Shown here piece after piece: positions 1 through 9,876 of a stretch of 58,147 nucleotides of DNA; the first letter of the stretch is position 1, and every line of letters starts with the position of its first letter. Position numbers and translations under genes: made by a program. Source of the stretch: Marinobacter sp. (lineage in GTDB: Bacteria; Pseudomonadota; Gammaproteobacteria; Pseudomonadales; Oleiphilaceae); NCBI GenBank assembly GCA_022014155.1, contig JAKLLS010000007.1, forward strand, positions 1 to 58,147, in the 5' to 3' direction. The notes beneath the pieces were generated by a model that did not search any database, was not told where the DNA came from, and saw only the letters and a list, made by a program, of their open reading frames with translations.

Positions 1-217
1 GCCACATCAGATAATCACCGCTGCGGCGATCCTCCTGGAATGCCATGCGATCCACCGCCGCGGTCATCTGTTCCAGACCGGGCAGCAGTTTGTCGTTGGG
101 GTTGTCCGCCAGGCGCTCTTGGGAGGCCAGGCTGTAAATCAGCATGATCAACAGGAAGGGAAGCAGGCCAAGCAGGGTGGCTGAGACTCGCCCGGGATGA
201 CGGTTGATCATTCGCAT
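1..217 (-). CDS. ABC transporter permease, 5' part only (guanidine/urea uptake, NitT/TauT type)
   Basis: Only the first 72 codons are present; the gene continues past the left edge. The ATG at 217-215 follows a GAGGAGA Shine-Dalgarno. The N-terminus is short and basic (MRMINRHPGR), then one hydrophobic segment (about residues 13-30, LLGLLPFLLIMLIYSL), then a hydrophilic stretch containing DNPNDKLLPG. That layout fits permeases of the nitrate/sulfonate/taurine ABC class. It sits 52 bp downstream of the substrate-binding protein gene and is last in the visible operon, so it is probably the inner-membrane channel for the same substrate. The assignment rests mainly on context and the N-terminal pattern; the conserved EAA loop lies outside the window. 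Confidence 0.72.
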   Translation of the reverse strand, partial: MRMINRHPGRVSATLLGLLPFLLIMLIYSLASQERLADNPNDKLLPGLEQMTAAVDRMAFQEDRRSGDYLMW

Positions 218-269
218 ACGTTGTCTCCTCTGGTCACAAAACACGGCAAAGTCATCGCGGGCAACGGCC

Positions 270-1337
270 TCAGATCTCCCCGTCCGCCGCCATTTGCATG
301 TAGTCGTCGTTAAACCGAAGCTTCACGTTACCCTCGTCTCCCATGACTGAGCCGTTCGGGAACTCGATGCCGACGAAGTCGGGGCTCATGGCACTCTGGC
401 CGAGCAGACCCTTGTCGAAGGAGAACTGACGGACACTGTCCATCGCCTCGTGCGCTTCTTCACTGTTGATGAAGTCCACCGAGCTTTGAGGTTCCCAAAA
501 CATCTTCATGCCGGCCAGTTGTGCTTCATACCCTGCCTGATCAGTACCGGACAGCTCGCCCAGGAAGGTACGGGCCTCCTGGCCTTCTTCGCTGTCGGAC
601 GCCAGAATGCTCATGGTTTCATACCACGCGCCTACAAGCGCCTTGCCCAGCGCCGGATTGTCGGCCAGCGTTTCGGTGTTCACCAGCGCCAGATCCTTGA
701 TGTGGCCCGGAATCTGGCTGGAATCGAACAGTTTTGTGGCACCCGGATAGGTTTCGATTTCCGAAAGCAGCGGATTCCAGGTGGCAACATGGCGCACATC
801 GTCGGTCTGGAAAGCCGACACCAGATCGGCATCGGAAATGTTCACCACGCTGATATCCCGCTCTTCCAGCCCAACGGTACTGAGGGCACGGACCAGCAGG
901 TAGTGGGAAACGGACAGCTCAACGAGGTGGACGGTCTCGCCTTCCAGCTCGGCGATGGACTCTGCGTCCTTGGACACCAGGCCATCATTGGCGCTTGAAT
1001 AATCCCCGACGATCAGTGCGGTAGTATCCACGCCGGAGGCCGCTGGAATCGACAGGCCGTCCATGCTGGTGGCGACAACGCCATCAAACTGGCCGGCGGT
1101 GTACTGGTTGATGGACTCGATGTAGTCATTCACCTGCACGATATCCACTTCGATATCGTACTTGTCCGCCCATTTTTTCATGATTCCGTAGTCTTCGGCG
1201 TACTGCCAGGGCACCCAGCCGGCGTAGATGGTCCAGGCGATGCTGAAGGAATCTTTTTCCTCGGCGAGTGCGCCCATGGACAGGGACGCGGTCAGTAGGC
1301 CGGCCGCCAGACGTTTGCTCAGGTCAGATGTTTTCAT
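270..1337 (-). CDS. Periplasmic substrate-binding protein of the guanidine/urea ABC transporter
   Basis: 355 residues. A Sec signal peptide (basic MKTSDLSKR, hydrophobic core, cleavage near SMGALA-EE) is followed by a bilobed solute-binding fold of the NMT1/TauA/SsuA class: the opening SIAWTIYAGWVPWQYAEDYG and later YTAGQFDGVVATSMDG are typical of this class. It would capture the substrate in the periplasm and deliver it to the permease encoded just downstream. It lies 67 bp after the carboxylase gene in the same direction, so the riboswitch ahead of the operon probably controls it. Known relatives are annotated as urea or nitrate transporters; the guanidine assignment is inferred from the riboswitch and the enzymes of the operon, not from binding residues. 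Confidence 0.82.
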   Translation of the reverse strand: MKTSDLSKRLAAGLLTASLSMGALAEEKDSFSIAWTIYAGWVPWQYAEDYGIMKKWADKYDIEVDIVQVNDYIESINQYTAGQFDGVVATSMDGLSIPAASGVDTTALIVGDYSSANDGLVSKDAESIAELEGETVHLVELSVSHYLLVRALSTVGLEERDISVVNISDADLVSAFQTDDVRHVATWNPLLSEIETYPGATKLFDSSQIPGHIKDLALVNTETLADNPALGKALVGAWYETMSILASDSEEGQEARTFLGELSGTDQAGYEAQLAGMKMFWEPQSSVDFINSEEAHEAMDSVRQFSFDKGLLGQSAMSPDFVGIEFPNGSVMGDEGNVKLRFNDDYMQMAADGEI

Positions 1338-1404
1338 GGTGTCTCTCCTCGGGCCGTGCCCGTGTTGGTCGATCTGGTTTTTCTGGTATCAGGATTGTTG
1401 GCAT

Positions 1405-4400
1405 TCATTGGCTGATCTCTTCCACGATCACCACCGGGGTGCCCGGCGAGACCGCCTGTCCCGCTTCCCGGCGTACGTCCACCACGCGGCCGGCAACCGG
1501 GCTGAGAAGTTCGATTTCCATCTTCATGGACTCAATCACCGCCACCGGGCGCTGGGCCTCGATGGTGTCGCCGGGTTTGACCAGGCACTCCCAGAGGTTG
1601 CCGGCCACATGGCTTTCCACCGCGTGCTGACCCGCCGGCAGGTTGGCGATGTCGTCCCCGCCGGTGTCCTCGATGGGTGCCTCGGAACTGAAGTTGATCT
1701 GGCCGGATTCGATCCAGCGCTGCAGTTCCTCGTCGAAGGCCTGCTTGCGCTTGTCCGTGAACGTCTGGATCTCGTTGCTGTTGTCCGCCAGGAACTGCTC
1801 GTAGTCCTTCAGGTTGAACCGGGTCTCCTCAATGTGGATCGGGTAGTCGCCGTTGGGGAAGTCCCTGCGGATCTGTTGCAGCTCCTCGGCGCTGACTTCA
1901 TAGAAGCGCACCTGGTCGAAGAACCGCAGCAGCCAGGGTTTGCCGGGCTCGAAGAAGTCGGTGGTGCGGTAGCGGTTCCACATCTGCAGAGTGCGGCCGA
2001 CAAATTGGTAGCCGCCGGGGCCTTCCATGCCGTAGATGCACAGGTAGGCGCCGCCGATGCCCACGGAGTTTTCCGCCGTCCAGGTGCGGGCCGGGTTGTA
2101 CTTGGTGGTCACCAGCCGGTGGCGCGGGTCCAGCGGCGTGGCCACCGGCGCGCCCAGGTAAACGTCGCCCAGGCCCATCACCAGGTAGCTCGCCTCAAAG
2201 AGCGTCTTTTTCACTTGGTCGATGCTCTCCAGCCCGTTAATACGGCGGATAAATTCCAGGTTGCTGGGGCACCAGGGTGCGTCCTTGCGTACCGACTGCA
2301 TGTATTTGGCAATGGCGGTCTGGCAGGCCTCGTCATCCCAGGACAGGGGCAGGTGCACGATGCGCGCCGGCACGTCCCATTCCGGCTGCTTTTCCAGTTC
2401 CTTCTCGGCGCTGATCAACAGGTCCAGCAGGGTGCGCTGGTCCAGTTTGCGGCTGTCGTAGTGCACCTGCAGGGAGCGGATGCCCGGCGTCAGTTCCAGG
2501 ATGGCGCCGTGGTTCTGCTCCCGCAGCCACAGCATCAGCGCATGGGCGCGGAAGCGCAGGCGGATGTCCAGCTCCATGGGGCCGTATTCCACCAGCACGT
2601 AATTGTCGCCGGCAGCCCGGTACACCACGCCGGTTTCATGGTCGCTGGTGCTCAGCGAATCCAGGATCGGCGTTTCCGGATTGATGGGCGTGATGTGAGT
2701 GGTGGCCGCCGTCAGCGTGGCCACGGATTCGTCCAGGGCTTCCCGCAGGGCGACGGCCTGATCCTGGCTCACCGGTACAAACTGCACCTTGTCGCCGGCC
2801 TTGAGCTGGCCCAGTTTCCAGAGGTCGGCGCTGATCACCGTGACCGGGCAGACGAAACCGCCCAGGCTGGGGCCATCGGGCCCAAGGATGACCGGCATGT
2901 CCCCGGTGAAATCCACCGTGCCCACGGAGTAGGCGTTGTCGTGGATGTTGGAGGGGTGCATGCCGGCCTCGCCGCCGTCGCTGCGGGCCCATTCCGGTTT
3001 GGGGCCGATCAGTCGCACGCCGGTGCGGCTGGAGTTGTAGTGGATCTCCCATTCGCTGGCGAAGAAGGTGTCGATGTCCTGGCCGGTGAAATAATCCGGT
3101 GCGCCATGGGGCCCATAGGTCACATGGAGTTTCCAGGTTTTTCCGATGGTGGGCTTCAGTTCGTTGGGGAGTGTGGTGGCGGTGACAGGTTCAGCATCAT
3201 TCAACGCCAGCACATCCCCGGCCCGCAGGGCGCGGCCACAGTGGCCACCAAACTGCCCCAGCGTGAATGTGCTGCAGGAGGTGAGGTATTCCGGGCACTC
3301 CAGTCCGCCCCGGAACAGCACGTAGGCCCGTGCACCGTCGCCGGTGGTGGCGCCGAGTTTCAGGGTGGCGCCCGCGGGCACGTCAACCACCTGCCAGAAA
3401 CCGACCGGCTCATCGTTCAGGGTCGCGTCCAGCGGTGCGCCGGTGAGCACAATCTGGGTGGCCCGGTTAAAGCTGAGCACCGGCCCCTTGAGGGTGATTT
3501 CCAGCCCCGGAGCTTTCTCCGGGTTGCCCAGCAGGCGATTCCCCAGGCGAAAGGAATAGCTGTCGAACGGGCCGGAGGGCGGTACGCCGATTTCCCAGTA
3601 GCCGATCCGTCCCGGGTAGTCCTGGATGGTGGTCAGGGTGCCGCCACTGAGTACATCCACGGTAGCCGGCTGGTAGTCGAATTCGTTGAGGGTACGGGTA
3701 AACAGTCGGCCTTCGGCAAAGCGCGGGTCGTCCAGCACCTGGCGCACGTATCTGAGGTTGGTTTCGATGCCGTAGAGCTCACTGTCATCCAGGGCCCGCA
3801 TCAGCCGCTGGCGGGCCGACTCGCGATCCTGTTCGTGGACGATCACCTTGGCCAGCATGGGGTCGAACAGGGGGGAGACTTCGGTGCCCGGCTGGATCCA
3901 GGTATCAATCCTCAGTCCGTCTTCATCCGGCCATTCCACGTTGGTCAGCAATCCCGCGCCGGGCTGGAAATCCTTGTTGGGGTCCTCGGCGTAGATCCGC
4001 GCCTGGATGGCGTGGCCGGAGGCGGTAAGGTTATGGCTCAGTTCTTTCAGATCCGGCAGGGTGCCAGCTCCCAGTTCCACCATCCAGCGCACCAGATCCA
4101 CGCCGTAAACCTGCTCGGTTACGCCGTGCTCCACCTGTAAGCGGGTATTCACTTCCAGGAAGTAGAACTCGGTGGTGTCCGGGTCGTAGATAAATTCCAC
4201 GGTGCCGGCACTGCGGTAGGCGATGCTTTCACCCAGCAGGCGGGCAGTGGCGTGCATGCGGTTTCGGATATCGTCGGTCAGGCCCGGTGCGGGAGCTTCC
4301 TCGATCACCTTCTGGTTGCGGCGCTGGGCGGAACAGTCACGTTCGCCCAGGGCGGCTACCTGGCCCCTGCCATCACCGAACAGCTGCACTTCCACATGGC

Positions 4401-5049
4401 GGGCGTGCTCCACGAATTTTTCCAGGAACACACCGCTGTTGCTGAAGTTGTTCTGGCTCAGGCGCTGCACGGATTCAAAGCTTTTACTCAGATCCTCGGC
4501 GCTGTAGCAGCGGGACATGCCAATGCCGCCACCGCCGGCGGTGCTTTTCAGCATCACCGGGTAGCCGATGGTTTCAGCCGCCTTCAGGGCTTCATCCAGG
4601 CCCGTCAGCAATCCCGTGCCGGGCAGCATTGGTACGCCGGCGTTTTCTGCCAGGGCCCGGGCGGTATGCTTGAGCCCGAACTGTTCCATCTGTTCCGGGG
4701 TAGGGCCGAGGAACACCACGCCCAGGGCATCACAGCGCCGGGCAAAATCGGCGTTCTCGCTCAGGAACCCATAACCCGGATGAATGGCGCCGGCCCCGCT
4801 TTTGTGGATCACCTCGAACAGCTTGTCCTGGTCCAGGTAGGTGCTTGCGGCCGGGCCTTCGCCCAGCGACCAGGCTTCATCTGCCTGGCGCACGTGCAGG
4901 GAATCCGCATCCGCTTCGGCGTAGACTGCCACCGAGGTGAGGCCCATGTCCCGCAGGGTGCGGATCACCCGGCAGGCAATGGCGCCCCGGTTGGCGATCA
5001 GAACCTTGTTGAACGTGTTGGGGGTTTTGAGGGTGCCGCTCAGCTCCAT
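1405..5049 (-). CDS. Biotin-dependent guanidine carboxylase (urea carboxylase family)
   Basis: 1214 residues from the ATG at 5049-5047. I preferred this to an in-frame ATG 30 bp upstream because GAGGTG sits just before it and it overlaps the upstream stop. Domains in order: biotin carboxylase/ATP-grasp (about 1-450, starting near [14 protein letters not shown], with glycine-rich [10 protein letters not shown]), KipA/AHS2-like (from about 475, [13 protein letters not shown]), KipI/AHS1-like (about 800-1000), and a C-terminal biotinyl domain with ESMKMEI, biotin Lys about 1176. The family uses ATP and bicarbonate to carboxylate urea or guanidine. In operons under a guanidine-I riboswitch with two DUF1989 partners, published work shows guanidine is the preferred substrate, giving carboxyguanidine. 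Substrate choice here is inferred from context. Confidence 0.9.
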   Translation of the reverse strand: MELSGTLKTPNTFNKVLIANRGAIACRVIRTLRDMGLTSVAVYAEADADSLHVRQADEAWSLGEGPAASTYLDQDKLFEVIHKSGAGAIHPGYGFLSENADFARRCDALGVVFLGPTPEQMEQFGLKHTARALAENAGVPMLPGTGLLTGLDEALKAAETIGYPVMLKSTAGGGGIGMSRCYSAEDLSKSFESVQRLSQNNFSNSGVFLEKFVEHARHVEVQLFGDGRGQVAALGERDCSAQRRNQKVIEEAPAPGLTDDIRNRMHATARLLGESIAYRSAGTVEFIYDPDTTEFYFLEVNTRLQVEHGVTEQVYGVDLVRWMVELGAGTLPDLKELSHNLTASGHAIQARIYAEDPNKDFQPGAGLLTNVEWPDEDGLRIDTWIQPGTEVSPLFDPMLAKVIVHEQDRESARQRLMRALDDSELYGIETNLRYVRQVLDDPRFAEGRLFTRTLNEFDYQPATVDVLSGGTLTTIQDYPGRIGYWEIGVPPSGPFDSYSFRLGNRLLGNPEKAPGLEITLKGPVLSFNRATQIVLTGAPLDATLNDEPVGFWQVVDVPAGATLKLGATTGDGARAYVLFRGGLECPEYLTSCSTFTLGQFGGHCGRALRAGDVLALNDAEPVTATTLPNELKPTIGKTWKLHVTYGPHGAPDYFTGQDIDTFFASEWEIHYNSSRTGVRLIGPKPEWARSDGGEAGMHPSNIHDNAYSVGTVDFTGDMPVILGPDGPSLGGFVCPVTVISADLWKLGQLKAGDKVQFVPVSQDQAVALREALDESVATLTAATTHITPINPETPILDSLSTSDHETGVVYRAAGDNYVLVEYGPMELDIRLRFRAHALMLWLREQNHGAILELTPGIRSLQVHYDSRKLDQRTLLDLLISAEKELEKQPEWDVPARIVHLPLSWDDEACQTAIAKYMQSVRKDAPWCPSNLEFIRRINGLESIDQVKKTLFEASYLVMGLGDVYLGAPVATPLDPRHRLVTTKYNPARTWTAENSVGIGGAYLCIYGMEGPGGYQFVGRTLQMWNRYRTTDFFEPGKPWLLRFFDQVRFYEVSAEELQQIRRDFPNGDYPIHIEETRFNLKDYEQFLADNSNEIQTFTDKRKQAFDEELQRWIESGQINFSSEAPIEDTGGDDIANLPAGQHAVESHVAGNLWECLVKPGDTIEAQRPVAVIESMKMEIELLSPVAGRVVDVRREAGQAVSPGTPVVIVEEISQ

Positions 5050-5678
5050 ACCAGCACCTCGATCGGTGTCGGGTTCCAACCGTTGCAGGGGTTGTTCAGC
5101 TGCGGGCAGTTGGAAATCATCACCAGCACGTCCATCGCCGCCTTCAGTTCCACGTATTTGCCGGCATCGGAAATACCGTCGGCGAAGGTCAGGCCGCCGT
5201 CGGCGGTAACCGGCACGTTCATGAAGAAGTTGATGTTGTGGGTAATGTCCCGCTTGGTCATGCCCAGCTCTTCATGCTCGGTCACCGCCACCAGCCAACT
5301 GTCCCGGCAGGCGTGCATGCACTTTTTCTCAAGGGCGTAACGGGTGGTGTTGCTTTCCGCCGCGCAGGCGCCGCCGAGGGTGTCGTGGCGGCCACAGGTG
5401 TCGGCGGTGATCTCCAGCATTACGTTGTTTTCCGAGGACATCAGCTTCGAGCCGGAGGTCAGGTACACGTTGCCCTGCTCACGGATGGTGTCCACGGCGC
5501 TGTAACGCTCGGTCGGGTTGTGGGCGTTGTAGAACAGGGTGTCGGCGGCCTGGTTGCCTTCCAGGTCCAGGATGCGGACCGTTTCGCCGGCCTTCACCAC
5601 TTTCAGGAAATACTCGCCCGCCGGGACGGTTTCGCGGAAGGCGGCGTTTTCGGGGTTCAATGTGCTTTGCTTGATCAT
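5040..5678 (-). CDS. DUF1989 protein, urea-carboxylase-associated; carboxyguanidine deiminase subunit
   Basis: 212 residues, DUF1989 family (conserved [19 protein letters not shown] near the N-terminus, later GGACAAESN and [10 protein letters not shown]). Members of this family found beside urea carboxylase were long called urea-amidolyase-associated proteins; two of them together form carboxyguanidine deiminase (CgdA/CgdB), which removes ammonia from carboxyguanidine to give allophanate. The stop codon overlaps the carboxylase ATG (ATGGAGCTGA), indicating translational coupling, and the other DUF1989 gene lies 12 bp upstream. Which of the two genes is CgdA and which is CgdB I cannot assign from the sequence alone. 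A periplasmic location is unlikely since there is no signal peptide. Confidence 0.85.
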   Translation of the reverse strand: MIKQSTLNPENAAFRETVPAGEYFLKVVKAGETVRILDLEGNQAADTLFYNAHNPTERYSAVDTIREQGNVYLTSGSKLMSSENNVMLEITADTCGRHDTLGGACAAESNTTRYALEKKCMHACRDSWLVAVTEHEELGMTKRDITHNINFFMNVPVTADGGLTFADGISDAGKYVELKAAMDVLVMISNCPQLNNPCNGWNPTPIEVLVWS

Positions 5679-5690
5679 GTCCGGCCTCCG

Positions 5691-6425
5691 TTACTGGAAC
5701 AGGTGGTAAAGAGCGTTGTTGGCAAAGGCGCGGGTGGCCTCCGGTGACGAGATCCTGCAGGGATCGGCATCGGTCACCGGTGCCGCCCTGAAGAGCTGGT
5801 AACGCACGGGGTGGCTGGGATACTCGCTGGCCGGATTCATCGGGTGGGGGCAGGTGTGCAGCACCACGATGGTGTCCATCTCGAAGCGCAGGTCCACGGT
5901 GGCACCGGCGTGGGAGTGGTTGGCGGCGAAGGCCATGTTGCCCTCATCGTCGGTCTTTACCTTGCTGAACCAGTTCAGGTTGGCGGTCAGGTCTTTCTTG
6001 CCCAGGCCATACTTGGCCAGTTCATTGAGGAAGCTGGTGAAGCCGTTGCGGTGGTAATGGTTGTGGGCCTGCTGGTAGGTCTTTTTACCCCAGCGCTGCT
6101 CCACCAGGTCGGCGTTACAGGTGCCGCTGACTGTATCGTGCCAGCCTAGGTCGTCGCGGATGATGGAGGCAAACACCCGGCCCATATCCGAAAGCAATAC
6201 ATGGCCTTTGGTCAGCAGGAATGTGTGCTGGTTTTTCAGGGTGTCCGGCATGTTGTACCGCTCGAGCGGGTTCTCGGGGTTGTACATCAACATGCCGACG
6301 TTGGCGCCGCCGGTTTCATCAATCAGGCGCAGCACATGGCCACGGCGCATGATGAAAGACCAGTGGGATCCGCCGGGAATCAGATCGTCGTAGAGGGGGG
6401 CTGCGCTATTGAGAGAGTCGGGCAT
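5691..6425 (-). CDS. DUF1989 protein, urea-carboxylase-associated; second carboxyguanidine deiminase subunit
   Basis: 244 residues and the first gene of the operon. It shares the DUF1989 fold with its neighbour: RGHVLRLIDETGGANVGMLM near the N-terminus, then NPLERYNMPDTLKNQ, and a central GTCNADLVEQRW segment matching the neighbour's GGACAAESN region. Together with the next gene it should form the heteromeric deiminase acting after the carboxylase. The ATG lies 26 bp downstream of the T-run of the riboswitch expression platform, with AGAAGGAAAAGGC just ahead of it as ribosome-binding site. An allophanate hydrolase, needed to finish the pathway, is not in the window and may lie beyond the left edge. 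Confidence 0.85.
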   Translation of the reverse strand: MPDSLNSAAPLYDDLIPGGSHWSFIMRRGHVLRLIDETGGANVGMLMYNPENPLERYNMPDTLKNQHTFLLTKGHVLLSDMGRVFASIIRDDLGWHDTVSGTCNADLVEQRWGKKTYQQAHNHYHRNGFTSFLNELAKYGLGKKDLTANLNWFSKVKTDDEGNMAFAANHSHAGATVDLRFEMDTIVVLHTCPHPMNPASEYPSHPVRYQLFRAAPVTDADPCRISSPEATRAFANNALYHLFQ

Positions 6426-6451
6426 TGCCTTTTCCTTCTGGTACGGGGTTC

Positions 6452-6580
6452 AAAAAAACGAGAGACGTCAGTCACTGAACGATCCTCCCGGGCTTTTGTC
6501 CCGCCGTGTAACCTTGGAAAAGGTCGTCAACTCTCGGACCAGGCACCTGCGATTTGCGGCAGGCCGGAACCCTAGTTGAC
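6452..6580 (-). promoter_or_regulatory. Guanidine-I (ykkC) riboswitch with terminator-type expression platform
   Basis: Read on the minus strand, the leader holds the hallmark blocks of the ykkC/guanidine-I aptamer in the right order: ACTAGGGTTCCGGCC (near 6576-6562), CTGGTCCGAGAG (near 6542-6531), ACACGGCGGGACAAAAGCCC and GGGAGG (near 6512-6484). After the aptamer, CTCTCG (6464-6459) is followed at once by seven T (6458-6452). CTCTCG is complementary to CGAGAG inside the conserved GGTCCGAGAG block (6536-6531). A plausible mechanism is that guanidine binding holds CGAGAG in the aptamer and prevents the terminator, so the operon is switched on. The aptamer match is directly visible; the switching model is inference. 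Confidence 0.92.
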
Positions 6581-6961
6581 TATTTGTCAGATTGTCGCGC
6601 TTCGATTGTGGTATCAGTAACCGACTTCTCGTTGCGTATCGGATTCTTAGCAGAGTCCGTGCCAATTGATAACTGATTGTTTTTGTGGGATTTGGTGTTC
6701 CGAAGTAGGTGGGGTGTTGCTTCTTGTCTGGGCGTTCGCACCATTTTTGTGCGCGCATCAAGGTGTTTCTGTGTAGTGTTTATTTGGTGCGGTTTTTCGG
6801 GTGAGGGTAGTGTTGGCGAGGTCTTCGTGTCACCTACTACCAAGGGATGAGTTTTTCCCCTCCATCGAATCATTCACCTAACCGGTTTGGAGGTCTACAT
6901 TGAACAGGTAAACGCGAAAGGCCGCGTTGCCAAGCGACAAACACAACAAGAGGTCGACACC
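6581..6961. other. Divergent intergenic region between guanidine operon and exaC
   Basis: About 380 bp that must hold the promoter of the riboswitch transcript (minus) and of the aldehyde dehydrogenase gene (plus). Several short T-rich and GTG-rich stretches occur but I find no convincing -35/-10 pair. Sigma-54-like strings (around 6813-6830, TTGGCGAGGTCTTCG) lack the GC at -12. Short reading frames here show no protein-like composition. Confidence 0.5.
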
Positions 6962-8482
6962 ATGATCTACGCACAACCAGGAAAGGAAGGCTCCGTCGTC
7001 TCCTTCAAACCCCGTTACGAGAACTTTATCGGCGGCGAGTGGGTCGCCCCAGTGAAAGGTCAGTATTTCGAGAACATCACGCCGGTGACTGGCGATGTCA
7101 TCTGTGAAATTCCCCGCTCCACCGCGGAAGACATCGAGCTGGCGCTGGACGCCGCCCACAAAGCCGCTCCGGCCTGGGGCAAGACCTCTGCCCAGGAACG
7201 TTCCAACATCCTGCTGAAAATTGCGGACCGTATTGAAGCCAACCTGGAAAAGCTCGCGGTTGCCGAGACCTGGGATAATGGTAAGGCCGTTCGTGAAACC
7301 CTGAATGCCGATATCCCGCTGGCCGCGGATCATTTCCGTTATTTTGCCGGCTGCATCCGCGCCCAGGAAGGCCATATGGGTGAGATCGACCAGAATACCG
7401 TGGCTTACCATTTCCATGAGCCGCTGGGTGTCGTGGGCCAGATTATTCCCTGGAACTTCCCGCTGCTGATGGCTGCCTGGAAACTGGGCCCCTGTCTGGC
7501 CGCCGGTAACTGCACCGTCCTCAAGCCGGCCGAGCAAACACCCGCCAGCATCCTGGTACTGATGGAGATCATCGGTGACCTGCTGCCGCCGGGTGTGTTG
7601 AACGTTGTCAACGGCTACGGCATCGAGGCCGGTCAGGCCCTGGCCACCAGCAAGCGCATCGCCAAGATTGCCTTCACCGGCTCCACCCCGGTGGGCTCGC
7701 ACATCCTCAAGTGTGCTGCGGAAAACATCATTCCGTCGACCGTCGAGCTGGGTGGTAAATCACCGAACATCTACTTCTCCGATGTGATGAAGGCCGAGCC
7801 CGAGTTTGTCGACAAGTGTGTTGAAGGTCTGGTACTGGCGTTCTTCAACCAGGGTGAAGTCTGTACCTGTCCGTCCCGCGCGTTGGTGCAGGAAGACATG
7901 TACGACGAGTTCATGGCCAAGGTCATCGAACGCACCAAGGCGATCAAGCGTGGTAACCCGCTGGATACCGATGTACAGGTTGGCGCCCAGGCGAGTAAGG
8001 AACAGTTCGACAAGATCATGTCCTACCTCGCTATCGGTAAAGAAGAGGGTGCCGAGGTGCTGACCGGCGGTGATCGTGAAGATCTCGGCGTCGAGTTCAA
8101 CAATGGCTTCTACATCCAGCCGACCCTGTTCAAGGGCGACAACAAGATGCGCGTGTTCCAGGAAGAAATCTTTGGTCCGGTTGTGGGTGTAACCACCTTC
8201 AAGACTGAGGAAGAAGCCCTGGCGATCGCCAACGATACCGAGTTCGGTTTGGGTGCCGGCGTCTGGACCCGCGACACCAACCGCGCCTACCGCATGGGCC
8301 GCGCCATCCAGGCCGGTCGGGTATGGATGAACTGCTACCACGCCTATCCGGCACACGCCGCCTTCGGTGGGTACAAGAAGTCCGGTGTTGGTCGTGAAAC
8401 CCACAAGATGGCGTTGGATCATTACCAGCAAACCAAGAACATGCTGGTGAGCTACGACACCAACCCATTGGGCTTCTTCTGA
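6962..8482 (+). CDS. exaC: NAD+-dependent aldehyde dehydrogenase ExaC/AcoD type
   Basis: 506 residues, the usual family length, from the ATG at 6962 preceded by AAGAGG; an in-frame TTG 75 bp upstream would add a non-conserved tail. Family signatures: Asn of IIPWNFPLL, the Rossmann-like FTGSTPVGS, the catalytic Glu in VELGGKSPN and the catalytic Cys in [12 protein letters not shown]. It would oxidise acetaldehyde and other short aldehydes to acids in the cytoplasm. In P. aeruginosa exaC lies directly upstream of pqqA in the ethanol-oxidation region, exactly as here, so it probably takes the aldehyde made by a PQQ-dependent alcohol dehydrogenase. No exaA or exaB homologue is present in the window. 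Confidence 0.9.
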   Translation: MIYAQPGKEGSVVSFKPRYENFIGGEWVAPVKGQYFENITPVTGDVICEIPRSTAEDIELALDAAHKAAPAWGKTSAQERSNILLKIADRIEANLEKLAVAETWDNGKAVRETLNADIPLAADHFRYFAGCIRAQEGHMGEIDQNTVAYHFHEPLGVVGQIIPWNFPLLMAAWKLGPCLAAGNCTVLKPAEQTPASILVLMEIIGDLLPPGVLNVVNGYGIEAGQALATSKRIAKIAFTGSTPVGSHILKCAAENIIPSTVELGGKSPNIYFSDVMKAEPEFVDKCVEGLVLAFFNQGEVCTCPSRALVQEDMYDEFMAKVIERTKAIKRGNPLDTDVQVGAQASKEQFDKIMSYLAIGKEEGAEVLTGGDREDLGVEFNNGFYIQPTLFKGDNKMRVFQEEIFGPVVGVTTFKTEEEALAIANDTEFGLGAGVWTRDTNRAYRMGRAIQAGRVWMNCYHAYPAHAAFGGYKKSGVGRETHKMALDHYQQTKNMLVSYDTNPLGFF

Positions 8483-8496
8483 TTGGGAAGCGACGG

Positions 8497-8520
8497 GCGG
8501 GCCCCTCCACACGGGCCCGC
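8497..8520 (+). other. Perfect 8-bp stem hairpin after exaC
   Basis: GCGGGCCC (8497-8504) and GGGCCCGC (8513-8520) form a perfect stem with an 8-base loop directly after the exaC stop. There is no T-run after it, so it is more likely an RNA-stabilising or pausing structure than the terminator itself. Confidence 0.55.
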
Positions 8521-8615
8521 GCATGGGCCAGCACAGCGGATGTGCGTTTTGATGCCCCGGCGACTGCCCGGGGGGCTCTCGGAAGAGAGTCGGGTTTTTC
8601 TTTGTCACTCTCTTT

Positions 8616-8639
8616 AGGCTCCTACAGGGGCCTTTTTTT
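8616..8639 (+). terminator. Rho-independent terminator of exaC
   Basis: AGGCTCC, a TACA loop, then GGGGCCT (one G-U pair) followed by a run of seven T. A second weaker stem (GCTCTC/GAGAGT, about 8573-8590, with a five-T run after it) lies just upstream. Together they separate exaC from pqqA, so the pqq genes need their own promoter. Confidence 0.8.
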
Positions 8640-8819
8640 GGTGACTGGAAAAGTGCATTGTTCAGGTGTCGCCGCCTTCAACTTAGGGAGGTCCGAAAAC
8701 AGTGCCAAAGTACCATATTGCTCTTTTACTACCACCGCTAGGATGAGAAATGAGTTATCGGCACAGCCGCTGATTCACCCCTGAATGCGCTAACAATCAT
8801 GACAATAGAGGTAAGCATT
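8640..8819 (+). promoter_or_regulatory. pqqA promoter and leader region (boundaries not resolved)
   Basis: About 180 bp between the exaC terminator and pqqA. A candidate -10-like TAGGAT lies near 8741 but without a good -35. In Pseudomonas this promoter is driven by the Erc/Erb regulatory cascade, and the ercS homologue lies downstream here. I can support the presence of a promoter only from its position between a terminator and the operon. Confidence 0.35.
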
Positions 8820-8891
8820 ATGTGGACCAAACCAGCCTACGAAGATCTGCGCATCGGTTTCGAAGTCACTATGTATTTCGCCAACCGCTGA
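8820..8891 (+). CDS. pqqA: PQQ precursor peptide PqqA
   Basis: A 23-residue peptide beginning [18 protein letters not shown] and ending with ANR. It contains the EVTMY core whose Glu16 and Tyr20 are cross-linked by PqqE and become the whole carbon skeleton of PQQ. The ATG at 8820 follows GAGGTAAGC. Length, the N-terminal Trp-Thr-Lys-Pro and the E-x-x-x-Y spacing are all canonical. It is first in the operon and is followed by a strong hairpin before pqqB. Confidence 0.97.
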   Translation: MWTKPAYEDLRIGFEVTMYFANR

Positions 8892-8898
8892 AAGCCGA

Positions 8899-8928
8899 AA
8901 CGGCCAGCTTTTTGTCGCTGGCCGTTTT
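8899..8928 (+). terminator. Attenuator-like hairpin between pqqA and pqqB
   Basis: AACGGCCAGC (8899-8908) pairs perfectly with GCTGGCCGTT (8917-8926) around an 8-base T-rich loop, with a short T-run at the 3' end. Partial termination here would yield far more pqqA than pqqB-E transcript, fitting the need for excess precursor peptide. The structure is clear; partial read-through is inferred, since pqqB has no obvious promoter of its own. Confidence 0.75.
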
Positions 8929-8946
8929 GCTTCCGGAGTTCTTCTC

Positions 8947-9876
8947 ATGCACATCCACGTACTTGGTTCCGCAGCCGGGGGTGGTTTTCCCCAGTGGAAC
9001 TGCAATTGCTCCAACTGTGACGGTTTCCGCAAAGGCACTCTGAATGCCCGGGCGCGAACCCAATCCTCCATTGCTGTCAGCGAAGATGGCGAACACTGGA
9101 TTCTGTTTAACGCCTCACCGGATATTCGTGCTCAGCTGGCCTCTTTCCCGGCCATGCAGCCCGCCAGGGCTTTACGTGACACCGGCATCAGCGCCGTGCT
9201 ATTGATCGATAGCCAGGTGGATCACACCACCGGCCTGCTGACCCTGCGCGAGGGTCTGCCGCTGGATGTCTGGTGCACGGAGCAAGTCCATGAAGACCTG
9301 AGTGGCGGTTTTCCGTTGTTCAGGATGCTGGAGCACTGGAACGGTGGCCTGAACTGGCGGGAAATACCTGCCTCTGAGAACGAGTCGTTCACCATTCCCT
9401 GTGCGCCGTCTCTGAGGCTCACTGCGATTCCGCTGTTGAGCAATGCTCCGCCTTATTCTCCGCGCCGGGATAATCCCCACCCGGGGGACAATATCGGGGT
9501 GTTCCTGGAAGATACCCGCACCGGGCAGACCGTACTTTATGCGCCCGGGCTGGGTGAACCGGACGAACGGATCCTGGCCTGGATGCGTAAGGCCGATGTG
9601 CTGATGGTGGATGGCACCGTCTGGCATGACGACGAAATGATCCGCCAGGAGGTCGGCACCAAAACCGGTCAGGCCATGGGACATCTGGCACAGAGTGGTC
9701 CCGGCGGCATGATGGAAGTACTCGATACCATGCCGGCAAAAAGAAAGATTCTGATCCACATCAACAACACCAACCCGATCCTGAACGAGGACTCCCAGGA
9801 GCGTGCGGAACTGGCGCGCCATGGTATTGAGGTGTCCTGGGACGGAATGCATATCGACCTGTCGGGGCAGCCATGA
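8947..9876 (+). CDS. pqqB: PQQ biosynthesis protein PqqB (metallo-beta-lactamase fold)
   Basis: 309 residues, typical length. Starts [19 protein letters not shown], the PqqB N-terminal signature, followed by a Cys-rich CNCSNC zinc site. DSQVDHTTG replaces the usual metallo-beta-lactamase HxHxDH motif, as in other PqqB proteins. PqqB is an iron-dependent hydroxylase acting on the Glu-Tyr derived intermediate before PqqC. Its last codons overlap pqqC by 4 bp (ATGA). Cytoplasmic, no signal peptide. Confidence 0.97.
   Translation: MHIHVLGSAAGGGFPQWNCNCSNCDGFRKGTLNARARTQSSIAVSEDGEHWILFNASPDIRAQLASFPAMQPARALRDTGISAVLLIDSQVDHTTGLLTLREGLPLDVWCTEQVHEDLSGGFPLFRMLEHWNGGLNWREIPASENESFTIPCAPSLRLTAIPLLSNAPPYSPRRDNPHPGDNIGVFLEDTRTGQTVLYAPGLGEPDERILAWMRKADVLMVDGTVWHDDEMIRQEVGTKTGQAMGHLAQSGPGGMMEVLDTMPAKRKILIHINNTNPILNEDSQERAELARHGIEVSWDGMHIDLSGQP

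Noticed and set aside
1228-4140. A 970-codon open frame on the plus strand opposite the carboxylase
   Set aside because: It is antisense to a fully recognisable biotin-dependent enzyme and has a composition (runs of His/Gly/Val/Gln) typical of antisense shadows in GC-rich genes.
6800-6835. Possible sigma-54 promoter upstream of exaC
   Set aside because: GG at -24-like position but the base pair at -12 is GT rather than GC, and the rest of the consensus is poor.
6468-6873. Two overlapping short minus-strand frames (97 codons each) upstream of the guanidine operon
   Set aside because: They cover or adjoin the riboswitch and contain no protein-like segments.
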